A stretch of DNA of 6,050 nt from CAYMST01 sp964393115. Lineage in GTDB: Bacteria > Bacteroidota > Bacteroidia > Cytophagales > Cyclobacteriaceae. The DNA is taken from assembly GCA_964393115.1 (NCBI GenBank), contig CAYMST010000286.1, forward strand, positions 1 through 6,050. Reading direction: 5' to 3'. The position numbers and the translations under genes are program-made. Positions within the stretch are counted from its first letter, which is position 1. Each line of letters opens with the position of its first letter. Positions 1-6,050 of the stretch are shown here, piece by piece. The notes below the pieces were generated by a model. The model had not been told where the DNA came from. It ran no database searches and worked only from the letters and a program-made list of their open reading frames with translations.

Positions 1-2
1 AG

Positions 3-32
3 TTTGCACTTTGTGAAAAGGGAATAACTTTT
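3..32 (+). promoter_or_regulatory. Weak candidate Bacteroidota-type promoter for the propeller gene
   Basis: A TTTG at 3-6 is followed after 18 bp by TAACTTTT at 25-32. This resembles the Bacteroidota primary sigma consensus (TTTG about 17-23 bp upstream of TAnnTTTG), with the final G replaced by T. It lies about 24 bp before the start codon at 56, which would leave a short leader. A second TTTG at 10-13 is too close to TAACTTTT to be the upstream element. AT-rich DNA produces such matches by chance and the window edge hides further upstream sequence, so this is only a candidate. Confidence 0.27.
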
Positions 33-55
33 TATTAATCTAAAACAGCGTCCTT

Positions 56-3000
56 ATGATGGGAAAGTTATATAACACTATATTATCGATTCTTATATTA
101 TTTACATTTATCCATACCAATGCGCAGAAGTGGCAATCGCGTAATCCTGGAGCCGGAGGTAGAGTACAAGGAGTATCTTGTGATCCAAATACCGCGGGAA
201 GAATGTTTGTCGCCTCGGATATGGAGGGGTTTTATTACTCTAATAACTATGGAACCACATGGAATTGGGCTGCAGAAGATCTCCCTTCAGCTTTTATCCT
301 CATGGCGACGGGCCGTGGAAACAAGTTTTATGTCGGTCATGCGAAGGGGTTAAGTATCTCTACCAATAAAGGTGGGGCGTATACACATGTGAATATTACA
401 GAAGACAAAATGATTGGGGTGATTGAAATTGCTCCGTCAAATACGAATCACATTTATTGTGGTGTCAATTGGAGAGGTAATGACGGTCATCTATCGCATT
501 ATCCGCAAACTACTAGTGGACCTCGAGAAATATATTATTCACACAATGGTGGTACTAGTTGGGAAAAATCTTCATGGAAAACAGGTAATGGTGATCCACG
601 TGTTCATTCAATTACGGTTGATCCTACTAATACTAATGATGTACTAATTTCTACGGCAGATGGCCTATATCGTTCAACCAACAAAGGTGATAACTGGAGT
701 TTGATCGCCAAGCCTAGTGGTACCCAAGGTAATGCTTGCTGGGGAGCAGACCTGACAGTGGGTGGAAATTGGCTTTATGCTATTTACCGAAAAGGAGGAA
801 GATCTGAACTGTTCGTGAAGCAATATCCAAATGGTGGATGGCAATCATTAGGTCATGGAGGATGGCCGACTCATAACATGTGGCAACCAGAGGTTTTTCA
901 AAAGTCTGGTAATGATCACTACGTGCTAATAGGTCAGCATGATCAAAATCCAAACGAAGGTCTTCACGAAGGACGTTTTACAGTAAGCGGCAATAATGTG
1001 TCTGGTAGCTTTACAGAAATACTTACTCATAACGGAGGCGATAATCAGCTCAGTTATGATATAGGTTGGAATTATTATGCGGCTAACTGTAGAAACAACA
1101 CTTACTATCCTGGAAATTGGAATAATGCACATACACGAGGAGTTTTCACTCAAGTTCAACAGTCTTACTTCACTGGTGATGCAGCAGACGGGAATACTGA
1201 CTGGAGAATCGTGAGTAGTGGATATGTCAAAACGCAAAATAATATTGATTTCTATCGCAGTAGAGGGACAGTGTCTACGTTTACGTATGATGTTGCCGTA
1301 AACGGTAGCTATATAATCCAAGGGCAAGCGGATAACCTAGCAATGGAGAGTTGGGATAATGGAGGATCATGGGTACAAGCAAGGACTACTCATGGAGTGC
1401 AAGACGGTCATGCCGTACATGTAATTCCTTCTAACCCTGCTATTGTTTTGATGGATGCCTCACCAGGTTTCGGTGGAGGAAACTCTAACGGGGATTCGAA
1501 GGTTCTATATAAAGAAATTTCGAATAACAGCCCTAATCACAACTGGGAAAGGTTAGGCTCGAATAACAATAAGAAAGGGCTTCCATCAAGTAGAATATGG
1601 CATTTTTATGCGGATCCGAATGATTATAAAAGGATCTATGCACTGACGAATGTAGGGCTATATATCTGTGATGATATTGTAAACTTGATTGAAAATGGAT
1701 CTCCTAATTTCAGGAAAATAGGAACAGGTTCAACAAGAGGACATGATCTGTCATTTGACCCTGATAACTCTAATATTGTTTATTACAAAGACAATCAGGG
1801 AATTCATAAAGGAACTAGATCGGGTAATAACTATTCATGGACACACATGACCAGGAGCTCGGGACAAACAAGTAATTTGAACTGGGGTGGTTTAGCCGTT
1901 GTAAAGGCAGGCAGTAATAAATATGTCTACACCTATGAGCGGTATAAAGGAATAGTACGTGCAGGATTTAATGATACGCAGTTTGAGGCCACAGCAATAT
2001 TGGCCGATAACGATATCTTTACGGTATTGGATGAGCCAGATTGGTTTGACGCCAGTCATATGGTCATCACACCTAGTGAAATGGAAGTTCAGGGTAATAA
2101 GATTTACTTTACTTATTCTGTTTGGGAAGATGTAAGATGGTCTTTTGGCGTAATACGAGGAACGGTAGCAGCTAATGGGAATGTCACATGGCAAGACTGG
2201 ACCAATGATATTGATTATGCTGTTGCAAGAAGGGTCAAAGCGTACAATGGAAGATTATACTTAGCTACCCAAGGTGGTGGAATACAAGTCCGAAAGCTGA
2301 ATGGAGGTAATGCAGATGCGCTTCCTGCCATCAATGAAAACGGAGCGCCGGTTGGGTCTGGAAGTAGTGGTGGATCTAGTGGCGGTGATAACGTTGGAGA
2401 AACTTCTACACCTGTAGGAAACTGTAATGCCACAAGTAGTGGAGGCAAGCCAAACCCTCCATGTAATTTCTTTGCTGAGGTGATCAGCAACACGGGTGTG
2501 AAGCTTCGTTGGGATGATAACTCTAACAACGAAACAACATTTGAATTTCAAAAGTACCTTCAGGGTGACCAGTGGAGAGGTGCTGGATCGTCAAATGCCA
2601 ATACGGAACAAATTGATAGGCTTGGTTTAGATGACGGTGAAAGCTATAAGTTTAGAATACGGGCTAAAAACAACAGTGGAGCTTCAGTATGGGTAGAAAT
2701 GCCAGAATGGATAGATCTAGACGGAGTAGGCGGAGGATCATCTTCCGGTGGATCAAATAATGGTGGTAGTAACACAACTAGTCCAGTAGGAAACTGTAGT
2801 GCAACGAGCAATGGTGGTAAGCCGAACCCTCCTTGTAGTTTCACAGTAGAAGTACTTACCAATAGATCGGTTAAGTTGGTTTGGAACGATAACTCGAATA
2901 ATGAGTCAAACTTTGAGATTCAAAAGTTCGTGCAGGGAGATCAATGGAGAGGTGGAGGAAGCTCAGCTGCTAATACCACTAATATTATCCGAAATGGTCT

Positions 3001-3349
3001 TGATGAAAACAAGAAGTATAGGTTTAGAATACGGGCTAAAAACAACAGTGGTGGTTCGGTGTGGGTAGAAGCCCCGCAAGTAGACCTTGCTACCGCAGCA
3101 CGATTTGCTAGTCCAAGTCAGGTTTCTGCTCCATTTATGACGATATATCCAGTTCCAAGTACTGGTGCTATTACAGTGACTTCTAGTATGGACGCCCCGG
3201 CGGTAATTATTAACGCTACGGGACAAAGAGTAAGTTTAGTAAACTTAAAGAAAGGAGAGACTAACCTAAACCTTTCGCATTTGAATAGGGGAGTTTATAT
3301 GTTATTGTCCGAGAGGACTAGAGAACGAATTCGTTTCGTTATCGAATAA
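56..3349 (+). CDS. Secreted Asp-box beta-propeller protein (sialidase/GH74-like) with two FnIII-like modules and T9SS sorting domain
   Basis: Predicted 1097-residue exported protein. Residues 1-23 form a signal peptide (K4, hydrophobic core 9-19, cleavage likely after TNA before QKW). Residues about 25-766 carry repeated propeller blades. Asp-box/BNR-like motifs of the form S-x-N/D-x-G-x-x-W are seen at 62-69, 162-169, 207-214 and 432-439, with a degenerate copy at 102-109, and are often preceded by a DP...VLIST.DGLYRS-type strand. The first blade (GGRVQGVSCDP then ASDMEGFYYS) resembles the first blade of GH74 xyloglucanases, and D55 sits where their first catalytic Asp lies. A Gly/Ser linker (767-785) leads to two FnIII-like modules (786-881 and 910-1005) separated by a second Gly/Ser-rich stretch. 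Residues about 1027-1097 are a type A T9SS sorting domain (IYPVPSTG at 1030, GVYML, terminal RFVIE), so surface attachment or release is expected. The start could be Met1 or Met2 (ATGATG); no Shine-Dalgarno decides it. A terminator follows, suggesting a monocistronic unit or the end of an upstream operon. The fold and secretion route are well supported. The activity is not: sialidase-like, GH74-like endoglucanase, a lyase with a propeller fold, or pure binding all remain possible. Confidence 0.9.
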   Translation: MMGKLYNTILSILILFTFIHTNAQKWQSRNPGAGGRVQGVSCDPNTAGRMFVASDMEGFYYSNNYGTTWNWAAEDLPSAFILMATGRGNKFYVGHAKGLSISTNKGGAYTHVNITEDKMIGVIEIAPSNTNHIYCGVNWRGNDGHLSHYPQTTSGPREIYYSHNGGTSWEKSSWKTGNGDPRVHSITVDPTNTNDVLISTADGLYRSTNKGDNWSLIAKPSGTQGNACWGADLTVGGNWLYAIYRKGGRSELFVKQYPNGGWQSLGHGGWPTHNMWQPEVFQKSGNDHYVLIGQHDQNPNEGLHEGRFTVSGNNVSGSFTEILTHNGGDNQLSYDIGWNYYAANCRNNTYYPGNWNNAHTRGVFTQVQQSYFTGDAADGNTDWRIVSSGYVKTQNNIDFYRSRGTVSTFTYDVAVNGSYIIQGQADNLAMESWDNGGSWVQARTTHGVQDGHAVHVIPSNPAIVLMDASPGFGGGNSNGDSKVLYKEISNNSPNHNWERLGSNNNKKGLPSSRIWHFYADPNDYKRIYALTNVGLYICDDIVNLIENGSPNFRKIGTGSTRGHDLSFDPDNSNIVYYKDNQGIHKGTRSGNNYSWTHMTRSSGQTSNLNWGGLAVVKAGSNKYVYTYERYKGIVRAGFNDTQFEATAILADNDIFTVLDEPDWFDASHMVITPSEMEVQGNKIYFTYSVWEDVRWSFGVIRGTVAANGNVTWQDWTNDIDYAVARRVKAYNGRLYLATQGGGIQVRKLNGGNADALPAINENGAPVGSGSSGGSSGGDNVGETSTPVGNCNATSSGGKPNPPCNFFAEVISNTGVKLRWDDNSNNETTFEFQKYLQGDQWRGAGSSNANTEQIDRLGLDDGESYKFRIRAKNNSGASVWVEMPEWIDLDGVGGGSSSGGSNNGGSNTTSPVGNCSATSNGGKPNPPCSFTVEVLTNRSVKLVWNDNSNNESNFEIQKFVQGDQWRGGGSSAANTTNIIRNGLDENKKYRFRIRAKNNSGGSVWVEAPQVDLATAARFASPSQVSAPFMTIYPVPSTGAITVTSSMDAPAVIINATGQRVSLVNLKKGETNLNLSHLNRGVYMLLSERTRERIRFVIE
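2354..2410 (+). other. Gly/Ser-rich interdomain linker
   Basis: Residues about 767-785 of the propeller protein consist mostly of Gly and Ser with a few Asp, Asn, Thr and Glu. The stretch has no predicted fold and separates the catalytic/propeller region from the first FnIII-like module. A similar Gly/Ser/Asn stretch (about 2723-2782) separates the two modules. Such linkers are common in secreted multimodular carbohydrate-active proteins. Confidence 0.75.
2411..2698 (+). repeat. FnIII-like module, copy 1 of a tandem duplication
   Basis: Residues 786-881. The core is FnIII-like: VKLRWDDNSNNETTFEFQK, then a GLDDGESY turn, then YKFRIRAKNNSG. It is preceded by a short extension with a Cys pair (C790 and C803, spacing 13) in a GNC...GGKPNPPC context. 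A hand alignment against copy 2 gives 68 identical residues of 96, with no gaps. The two copies keep a constant 372-nt offset, so the unit is 124 residues including the linker. Confidence 0.85.
2783..3070 (+). repeat. FnIII-like module, copy 2 of a tandem duplication
   Basis: Residues 910-1005, homologous to the preceding module. The Cys pair is retained (C914 and C927), as are the QGDQWRG and FRIRAKNNSG segments. The 30 bases at 3022-3051 are identical to 2650-2679, while other parts of the modules have diverged at both protein and DNA level. This module joins directly to a short spacer and then the T9SS sorting domain. Confidence 0.85.
3134..3346 (+). other. T9SS type A C-terminal sorting domain (coding segment)
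   Basis: Residues about 1027-1097 show the family pattern: an IYPxP-type opening (I1030 to P1034), a short beta-rich region with NATGQRV corresponding to the usual yNxxGqxv, a LNLSHLNRGVYML segment matching the common idls-L-xxGiYil, and a basic RFVIE end. In Bacteroidota this domain directs outer-membrane export by the Por/T9SS machinery and is removed at the surface. It is the strongest taxonomic marker in the window. Confidence 0.9.
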
Positions 3350-3384
3350 ACGTAAAACTTTCACAACGACTTAACTTAGTTGCT

Positions 3385-3425
3385 AGGCGTTTTGTAAAAC
3401 AATGTTTTCCGAAGCGCCTTTTTTT
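3385..3425 (+). terminator. Intrinsic terminator after the propeller gene
   Basis: AGGCGTTT at 3385-3392 pairs with AAGCGCCT at 3412-3419 (8 bp including one G-T wobble). Within the loop, AAAAC and GTTTT flank AAT and can form a second stem. A run of seven T follows the stem from 3419 to 3425. The structure begins 36 nt after the stop codon at 3347-3349. It should separate transcription of the propeller gene from the downstream hydrolase operon. Confidence 0.85.
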
Positions 3426-3548
3426 GTTTCCTAAGGAGGAGACATTATCCGTTAAAAACGTATCCATTCGAGTTGACTTATTCATCAAGAAGGAACGGTT
3501 TCTTTTATTTAAGCATGTTCCGATTTTGGAAAGACAAATGCTTAACAT
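3426..3548 (+). promoter_or_regulatory. Presumed promoter/leader region of the hydrolase operon
   Basis: This non-coding stretch between the terminator and the hydrolase start must hold the promoter of the downstream unit if the terminator is efficient. I could not find a convincing TAnnTTTG element at proper spacing from a TTG; TTG at 3473-3475 has no good partner. A Shine-Dalgarno-like AAGGAGG at 3433-3439 has no start codon at usable distance. The one clear structure is the dyad at 3509-3545. Confidence 0.35.
3509..3545. promoter_or_regulatory. Inverted repeat just upstream of the hydrolase start codon
   Basis: TTAAGCAT at 3509-3516 is the exact reverse complement of ATGCTTAA at 3538-3545. 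Nested inside are TTCC at 3518-3521 and GGAA at 3528-3531, which can also pair. The right arm ends 3 nt before the ATG at 3549. It could be an operator for a dimeric regulator, or an mRNA hairpin that occludes the translation start. The arms are AT-rich, so chance is possible, but an 8-bp perfect dyad with a nested stem at this position deserves notice. Confidence 0.45.
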
Positions 3549-5357
3549 ATGAAACAATTAATGACTTTTCTCATAGTCCTGTTCTGTACTATGAAGCTTT
3601 TTTCTTTAGAAAAATACACTTTTGATATTCAAGAGATTCCTTTTAGTGTTTATGGGTCCTATCTGGTGATATCCGCTGATGAAGAGGATCATGAGTTATA
3701 CCTACGCGAGGTAAGCGGTAAATATGCCTGGGGAGATGATCGTATTTTTAAGATTGAAGCCATAAACGAATCAGGTACTAAGGTGGCTTTTGATAACTAT
3801 CAAGCTACACCTGGACTGCTACAGGCGCATACCGCAAACGGAATTGTGCAACTAACGATTGAGGGATACAAGACGCTCCGAATTCGATCTACGGAAAAGC
3901 TGAGTATCAGACTTACCAAGAAATCAGAAGACCCTAGAATGTGGGAATGGACGATTCCAGTGGATCAAAATACGTATCGTATACATGGAGGGTTTGATAA
4001 ATATGGACTTGTAGGGATTCAAGGAAAGGTAAACAAACTCAAAGGAGAGCGATTTGTAAAGGTGGATGGAGAAATTGCTCAAGAAAACGATCGCAATCAG
4101 CGCGTATGGTCGCAGTTTAAGGTCGACCCTGATAAAAATGGCGTTGTTGATATAGCTTTAGAACGCTATACCGGGGGCTGGAAGAAGCGAACATATGGTG
4201 ATTTTAATAGATGCGTAGATTATCAGAGCGAAAGCTACGAATCTTTTTACCAGCGATATCCAACTGTTCCAAATGCATATTTGCCAGGTCTTCGTGAAGC
4301 TAGTTATGTGAATTGGAGTAACGTTGTGGACAAAAGAGGGGTGCTCACCAGGCCAGCTATGTTCATGTCCAAGAAACTTATGCGTCATGTATGGAGTTGG
4401 GATAATTGCTTTAACGCCATGGCATTATCCTATGGGAATAAGGACCTGGCATGGGATCAGATCATGCTATTCTTTGATAAGCTTGATGATACCGGAGCTA
4501 TTCTAGATTTTATGAATGATCATCATGTACAAATTGATTTTGTGAAGCCTCCTATTCATGGCTGGACGTTGCGAAGAATGATGGAGATATCGGATATGAT
4601 CGATGTTGATAGGGCGAATGAGATCTATACACCCTTGTCCCAGTGGACGAATTACTGGTTCGATTATTTGGACGATGATCAAGATGGCATTCCTCAATAC
4701 AATCATGGGTGTAACTCAGGTTGGGACAATAGTACCGTTTTTGATGTAGGGTATCCCGTAGAGAGTCCAGAGTTATCGGCTTATCTAGTATTACAGATGG
4801 ATGTGTTATCAGAGCTGGCTACATCGCTTAGTAAAGCTAATGAGGCAGCATTATGGAATAAAAGGGCTGATGAACTCCTGGCTTTACTGATCAAAGAGTT
4901 TTGGACGGGAGAGCAATTCAGGGCTCATAGAAGTGGAGATGGTGAGTTCAATGCGAAGAGTCAATCCCTACAGAATTATATGCCTTTGGTATTGGGCAAG
5001 CGTTTGCCAGTGGAGATAAGGGAAAAGCTACTGGTTAACTTTCAAAAAAGTGGTCTGATAACTGATTATGGTCCTGCTTCAGAAGCTCCACAAAGTGATC
5101 TCTATCAGGAAGATGGTTATTGGAGAGGAGCTGTTTGGCCATCATCCACCTATTTGATTGTGGATGGTATTCGGCGAAGTGGTAATGAGTCATTGGCAAA
5201 GGAGCTTGCGGAGAAGTTTAGTAAAATGTGCTTGAACGAAGGGTTTAGAGAAAACTATGTGGCGACAACAGGCAAAGGATTACGTGATTATGGATATACT
5301 TGGACCTCAAGTGCTTTTATTCTTCTTGCTCATGAATACTTGATGTCAAATGAATAA
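3549..5357 (+). CDS. Exported GH63 / MGH1-like (trehalase-like) glycoside hydrolase
   Basis: Predicted 602-residue glycosidase that likely hydrolyses alpha-linked oligosaccharides by the inverting mechanism of the (alpha/alpha)6-barrel GH63/GH37-like group. An N-terminal hydrophobic segment (residues 4-19) is a signal peptide. Residues about 20-225 are a beta-rich N-terminal domain opening with IPFSVYGSYLVIS, typical of these enzymes. The barrel (about 240-600) shows the family landmarks: HVWSWDNCFNAM (280-291), DDDQDGIPQYNHG (375-387), SGWDNSTVF (390-398) with D393 the likely general acid, GYWRGAVWP (523-531), and GFRENY (565-570) with E568 the likely general base, then YTWTSSAF (583-590). 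All expected catalytic positions are present, so it should be active. It has no T9SS tail, so periplasmic or envelope location is inferred. The ATG at 3549 is favoured because it places the signal peptide at the N terminus. The gene overlaps the next one by 8 nt. Specificity (glucoside, mannosylglycerate, mannoside or other) cannot be read from sequence; a GH37 trehalase label would be less apt than GH63-like. Confidence 0.9.
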   Translation: MKQLMTFLIVLFCTMKLFSLEKYTFDIQEIPFSVYGSYLVISADEEDHELYLREVSGKYAWGDDRIFKIEAINESGTKVAFDNYQATPGLLQAHTANGIVQLTIEGYKTLRIRSTEKLSIRLTKKSEDPRMWEWTIPVDQNTYRIHGGFDKYGLVGIQGKVNKLKGERFVKVDGEIAQENDRNQRVWSQFKVDPDKNGVVDIALERYTGGWKKRTYGDFNRCVDYQSESYESFYQRYPTVPNAYLPGLREASYVNWSNVVDKRGVLTRPAMFMSKKLMRHVWSWDNCFNAMALSYGNKDLAWDQIMLFFDKLDDTGAILDFMNDHHVQIDFVKPPIHGWTLRRMMEISDMIDVDRANEIYTPLSQWTNYWFDYLDDDQDGIPQYNHGCNSGWDNSTVFDVGYPVESPELSAYLVLQMDVLSELATSLSKANEAALWNKRADELLALLIKEFWTGEQFRAHRSGDGEFNAKSQSLQNYMPLVLGKRLPVEIREKLLVNFQKSGLITDYGPASEAPQSDLYQEDGYWRGAVWPSSTYLIVDGIRRSGNESLAKELAEKFSKMCLNEGFRENYVATTGKGLRDYGYTWTSSAFILLAHEYLMSNE

Positions 5358-6050
5358 GAAGTATCTAAATCTTTGTGGATATATCCTTTGCTTGTTAATA
5401 AGTTCTGCAAGTAGTGCTCAGGAAGGAATATATGAAATAGAGAAAACCTCTGAAGCGATTGTAGTAGATGGTGTAATGAACGAGGCTGCCTGGGAATCAG
5501 CTAATAGTGTTATATTCATAGATCCCAGATATGGTTCTTCAAGTGACTCTTTACAGCGCACAGAACTGAAAATGCTTTGGAATGACACGATTATTTTCGC
5601 TTCATTTTCCTGTCAGGATAAGCATATAGAGGTCGAGCATTCTGGACGAGACGCTCCCGTGTATGAAGATGACTGCGTGGAGTTGTTCTTTACTCCCGTA
5701 GCGGCTTTAGACTCTTTTTACTTTGGATTCGAGATGAATGTTCTGAGCGGGTTAAATGATTTTATTTTTCTACCACACCTTACGCCTGATAAGAGTTATA
5801 TCATTCACCCTTACAACCCAAACGGGATCATGATGGAGGGGAAGGTAGATGGAACGATAAATGATGCTACAGATATGGATAAAGGCTGGACTTTTGAAGT
5901 GGCTATTCCAATTCGTTCTTTCGCCATTTTAACGGATGATTTTGGTCCAAATTCTGGGACTTGGAAGTTTCAAGCAGCACGCTGGGATTATAATGACGGA
6001 CAGAAAATTTTAGGCACAGCGGCTTATACCGGAGTCCAAGACCCTCATGT
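5350..6050 (+). CDS. Exported CBM9-like (DOMON-type) carbohydrate-binding protein, 3' end outside window
   Basis: Open from ATG at 5350 to the window edge (233 complete codons, no stop), so partial at the 3' end. Residues 1-23 form a signal peptide (K3-K4, hydrophobic 11-17, cleavage likely after ASSA before QEG). The mature part reads as a family 9-like carbohydrate-binding domain: a DGVMNEAAW opening (40-48), a TELKMLWNDTIIFASFSCQD strand pair (71-90), the YEDDCVELFFTP motif (105-116), FGFEMNVLSGLNDF (125-138), GWTFEVAIPIRSF, then WKFQAARWDY. Free-standing proteins of this type in Bacteroidota are usually annotated as carbohydrate-binding family 9-like. Further domains may follow beyond the edge. 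The start overlaps the hydrolase stop by 8 nt in another frame, so the two are co-transcribed and probably translationally coupled, pointing to a shared glycan. Whether it binds sugar or has enzymatic partners downstream is not visible. Confidence 0.85.
   Translation, partial: MNKKYLNLCGYILCLLISSASSAQEGIYEIEKTSEAIVVDGVMNEAAWESANSVIFIDPRYGSSSDSLQRTELKMLWNDTIIFASFSCQDKHIEVEHSGRDAPVYEDDCVELFFTPVAALDSFYFGFEMNVLSGLNDFIFLPHLTPDKSYIIHPYNPNGIMMEGKVDGTINDATDMDKGWTFEVAIPIRSFAILTDDFGPNSGTWKFQAARWDYNDGQKILGTAAYTGVQDPH

Noticed and set aside
1..27. Possible tail of an upstream gene ending at TAA 25-27
   Set aside because: Eight codons are too few to judge. The same bases fit a promoter candidate and other frames also contain stops.
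926..1327. Minus-strand open frame of 133 codons within the propeller gene
   Set aside because: It is antisense to a well-supported coding region with clear Asp-box repeats. Its translation has no recognisable domain or low-complexity relief, and no promoter or start context supports it.
2215..2862. Two minus-strand frames encoding similar Pro/Leu-rich peptides (GGFGLPPLLVALQFPTG in both)
   Set aside because: The similarity is a mirror of the duplicated FnIII modules and Gly/Ser linkers on the + strand, not an independent gene pair.
3433..3439. Strong Shine-Dalgarno-like AAGGAGG in the intergenic region
   Set aside because: No ATG, GTG or TTG follows at 5-12 nt with an open frame, and Bacteroidota seldom use this signal. 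It is probably chance or a leftover of a lost gene.
3492..3521. GGAAC (3492-3496) / GTTCC (3517-3521) inverted repeat
   Set aside because: Only 5 bp with a 20-nt loop, and it shares bases with the better dyad at 3509-3545.
3339..3557. Minus-strand open frame of 72 codons spanning the intergenic region
   Set aside because: It runs through the + strand intrinsic terminator and the dyad, overlaps both flanking genes, and has no recognisable product.
3549..3608. Possible lipoprotein signal at Cys13 of the hydrolase
   Set aside because: The residues before Cys13 (V-L-F) do not form a lipobox, and a hydrophobic core and a Lys follow, so an ordinary signal peptide fits better.

Overview
The window looks like part of a carbohydrate-active locus from a member of the Bacteroidota, probably a free-living or marine one. 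The evidence is a large secreted protein ending in a typical type IX secretion (T9SS) sorting domain, signal peptides on all three proteins, AT-leaning codon use, starts without usable Shine-Dalgarno sequences, and an enzyme set typical of polysaccharide breakdown. No SusC/SusD pair, regulator, transposase, RNA gene or CRISPR array is visible, so the species and the substrate cannot be fixed from this stretch.

Layout, all genes on the + strand: (1) 1-55 is a short upstream region with a weak Bacteroidota-type promoter candidate. (2) 56-3349 encodes a 1097-residue secreted multidomain protein: signal peptide, a region of about 740 residues with Asp-box/BNR beta-propeller repeats (sialidase/GH74-like architecture), two near-duplicate fibronectin-III-like modules separated by Gly/Ser linkers, and a C-terminal T9SS domain. 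(3) 3350-3548 is a 199-bp intergenic region with a strong intrinsic terminator at 3385-3425 and a dyad at 3509-3545 just before the next start. (4) 3549-5357 encodes a 602-residue exported glycoside hydrolase with an (alpha/alpha)6-barrel of the GH63 / MGH1-like (trehalase-like) type, with both expected catalytic acids in place. (5) 5350-6050 is the start of a third gene, overlapping the second by 8 nt and cut by the window edge. It encodes an exported CBM9-like (DOMON-type) carbohydrate-binding protein.

Inferred working model: the T9SS protein sits at the cell surface or is released, where it binds or cleaves a polysaccharide or glycoprotein glycan. The GH63-like enzyme lacks a T9SS tail, so it would act on oligosaccharides in the periplasm or at the envelope, and the CBM9-like protein, translationally coupled to it, would bind the same glycan. 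The terminator splits the region into two transcription units, (gene 1) and (genes 2-3). The substrate is unknown. The most interesting points are the GH74-like first-blade motif in a propeller protein of unassigned activity, the duplicated Cys-paired FnIII modules, and the dyad in the leader of the hydrolase gene.
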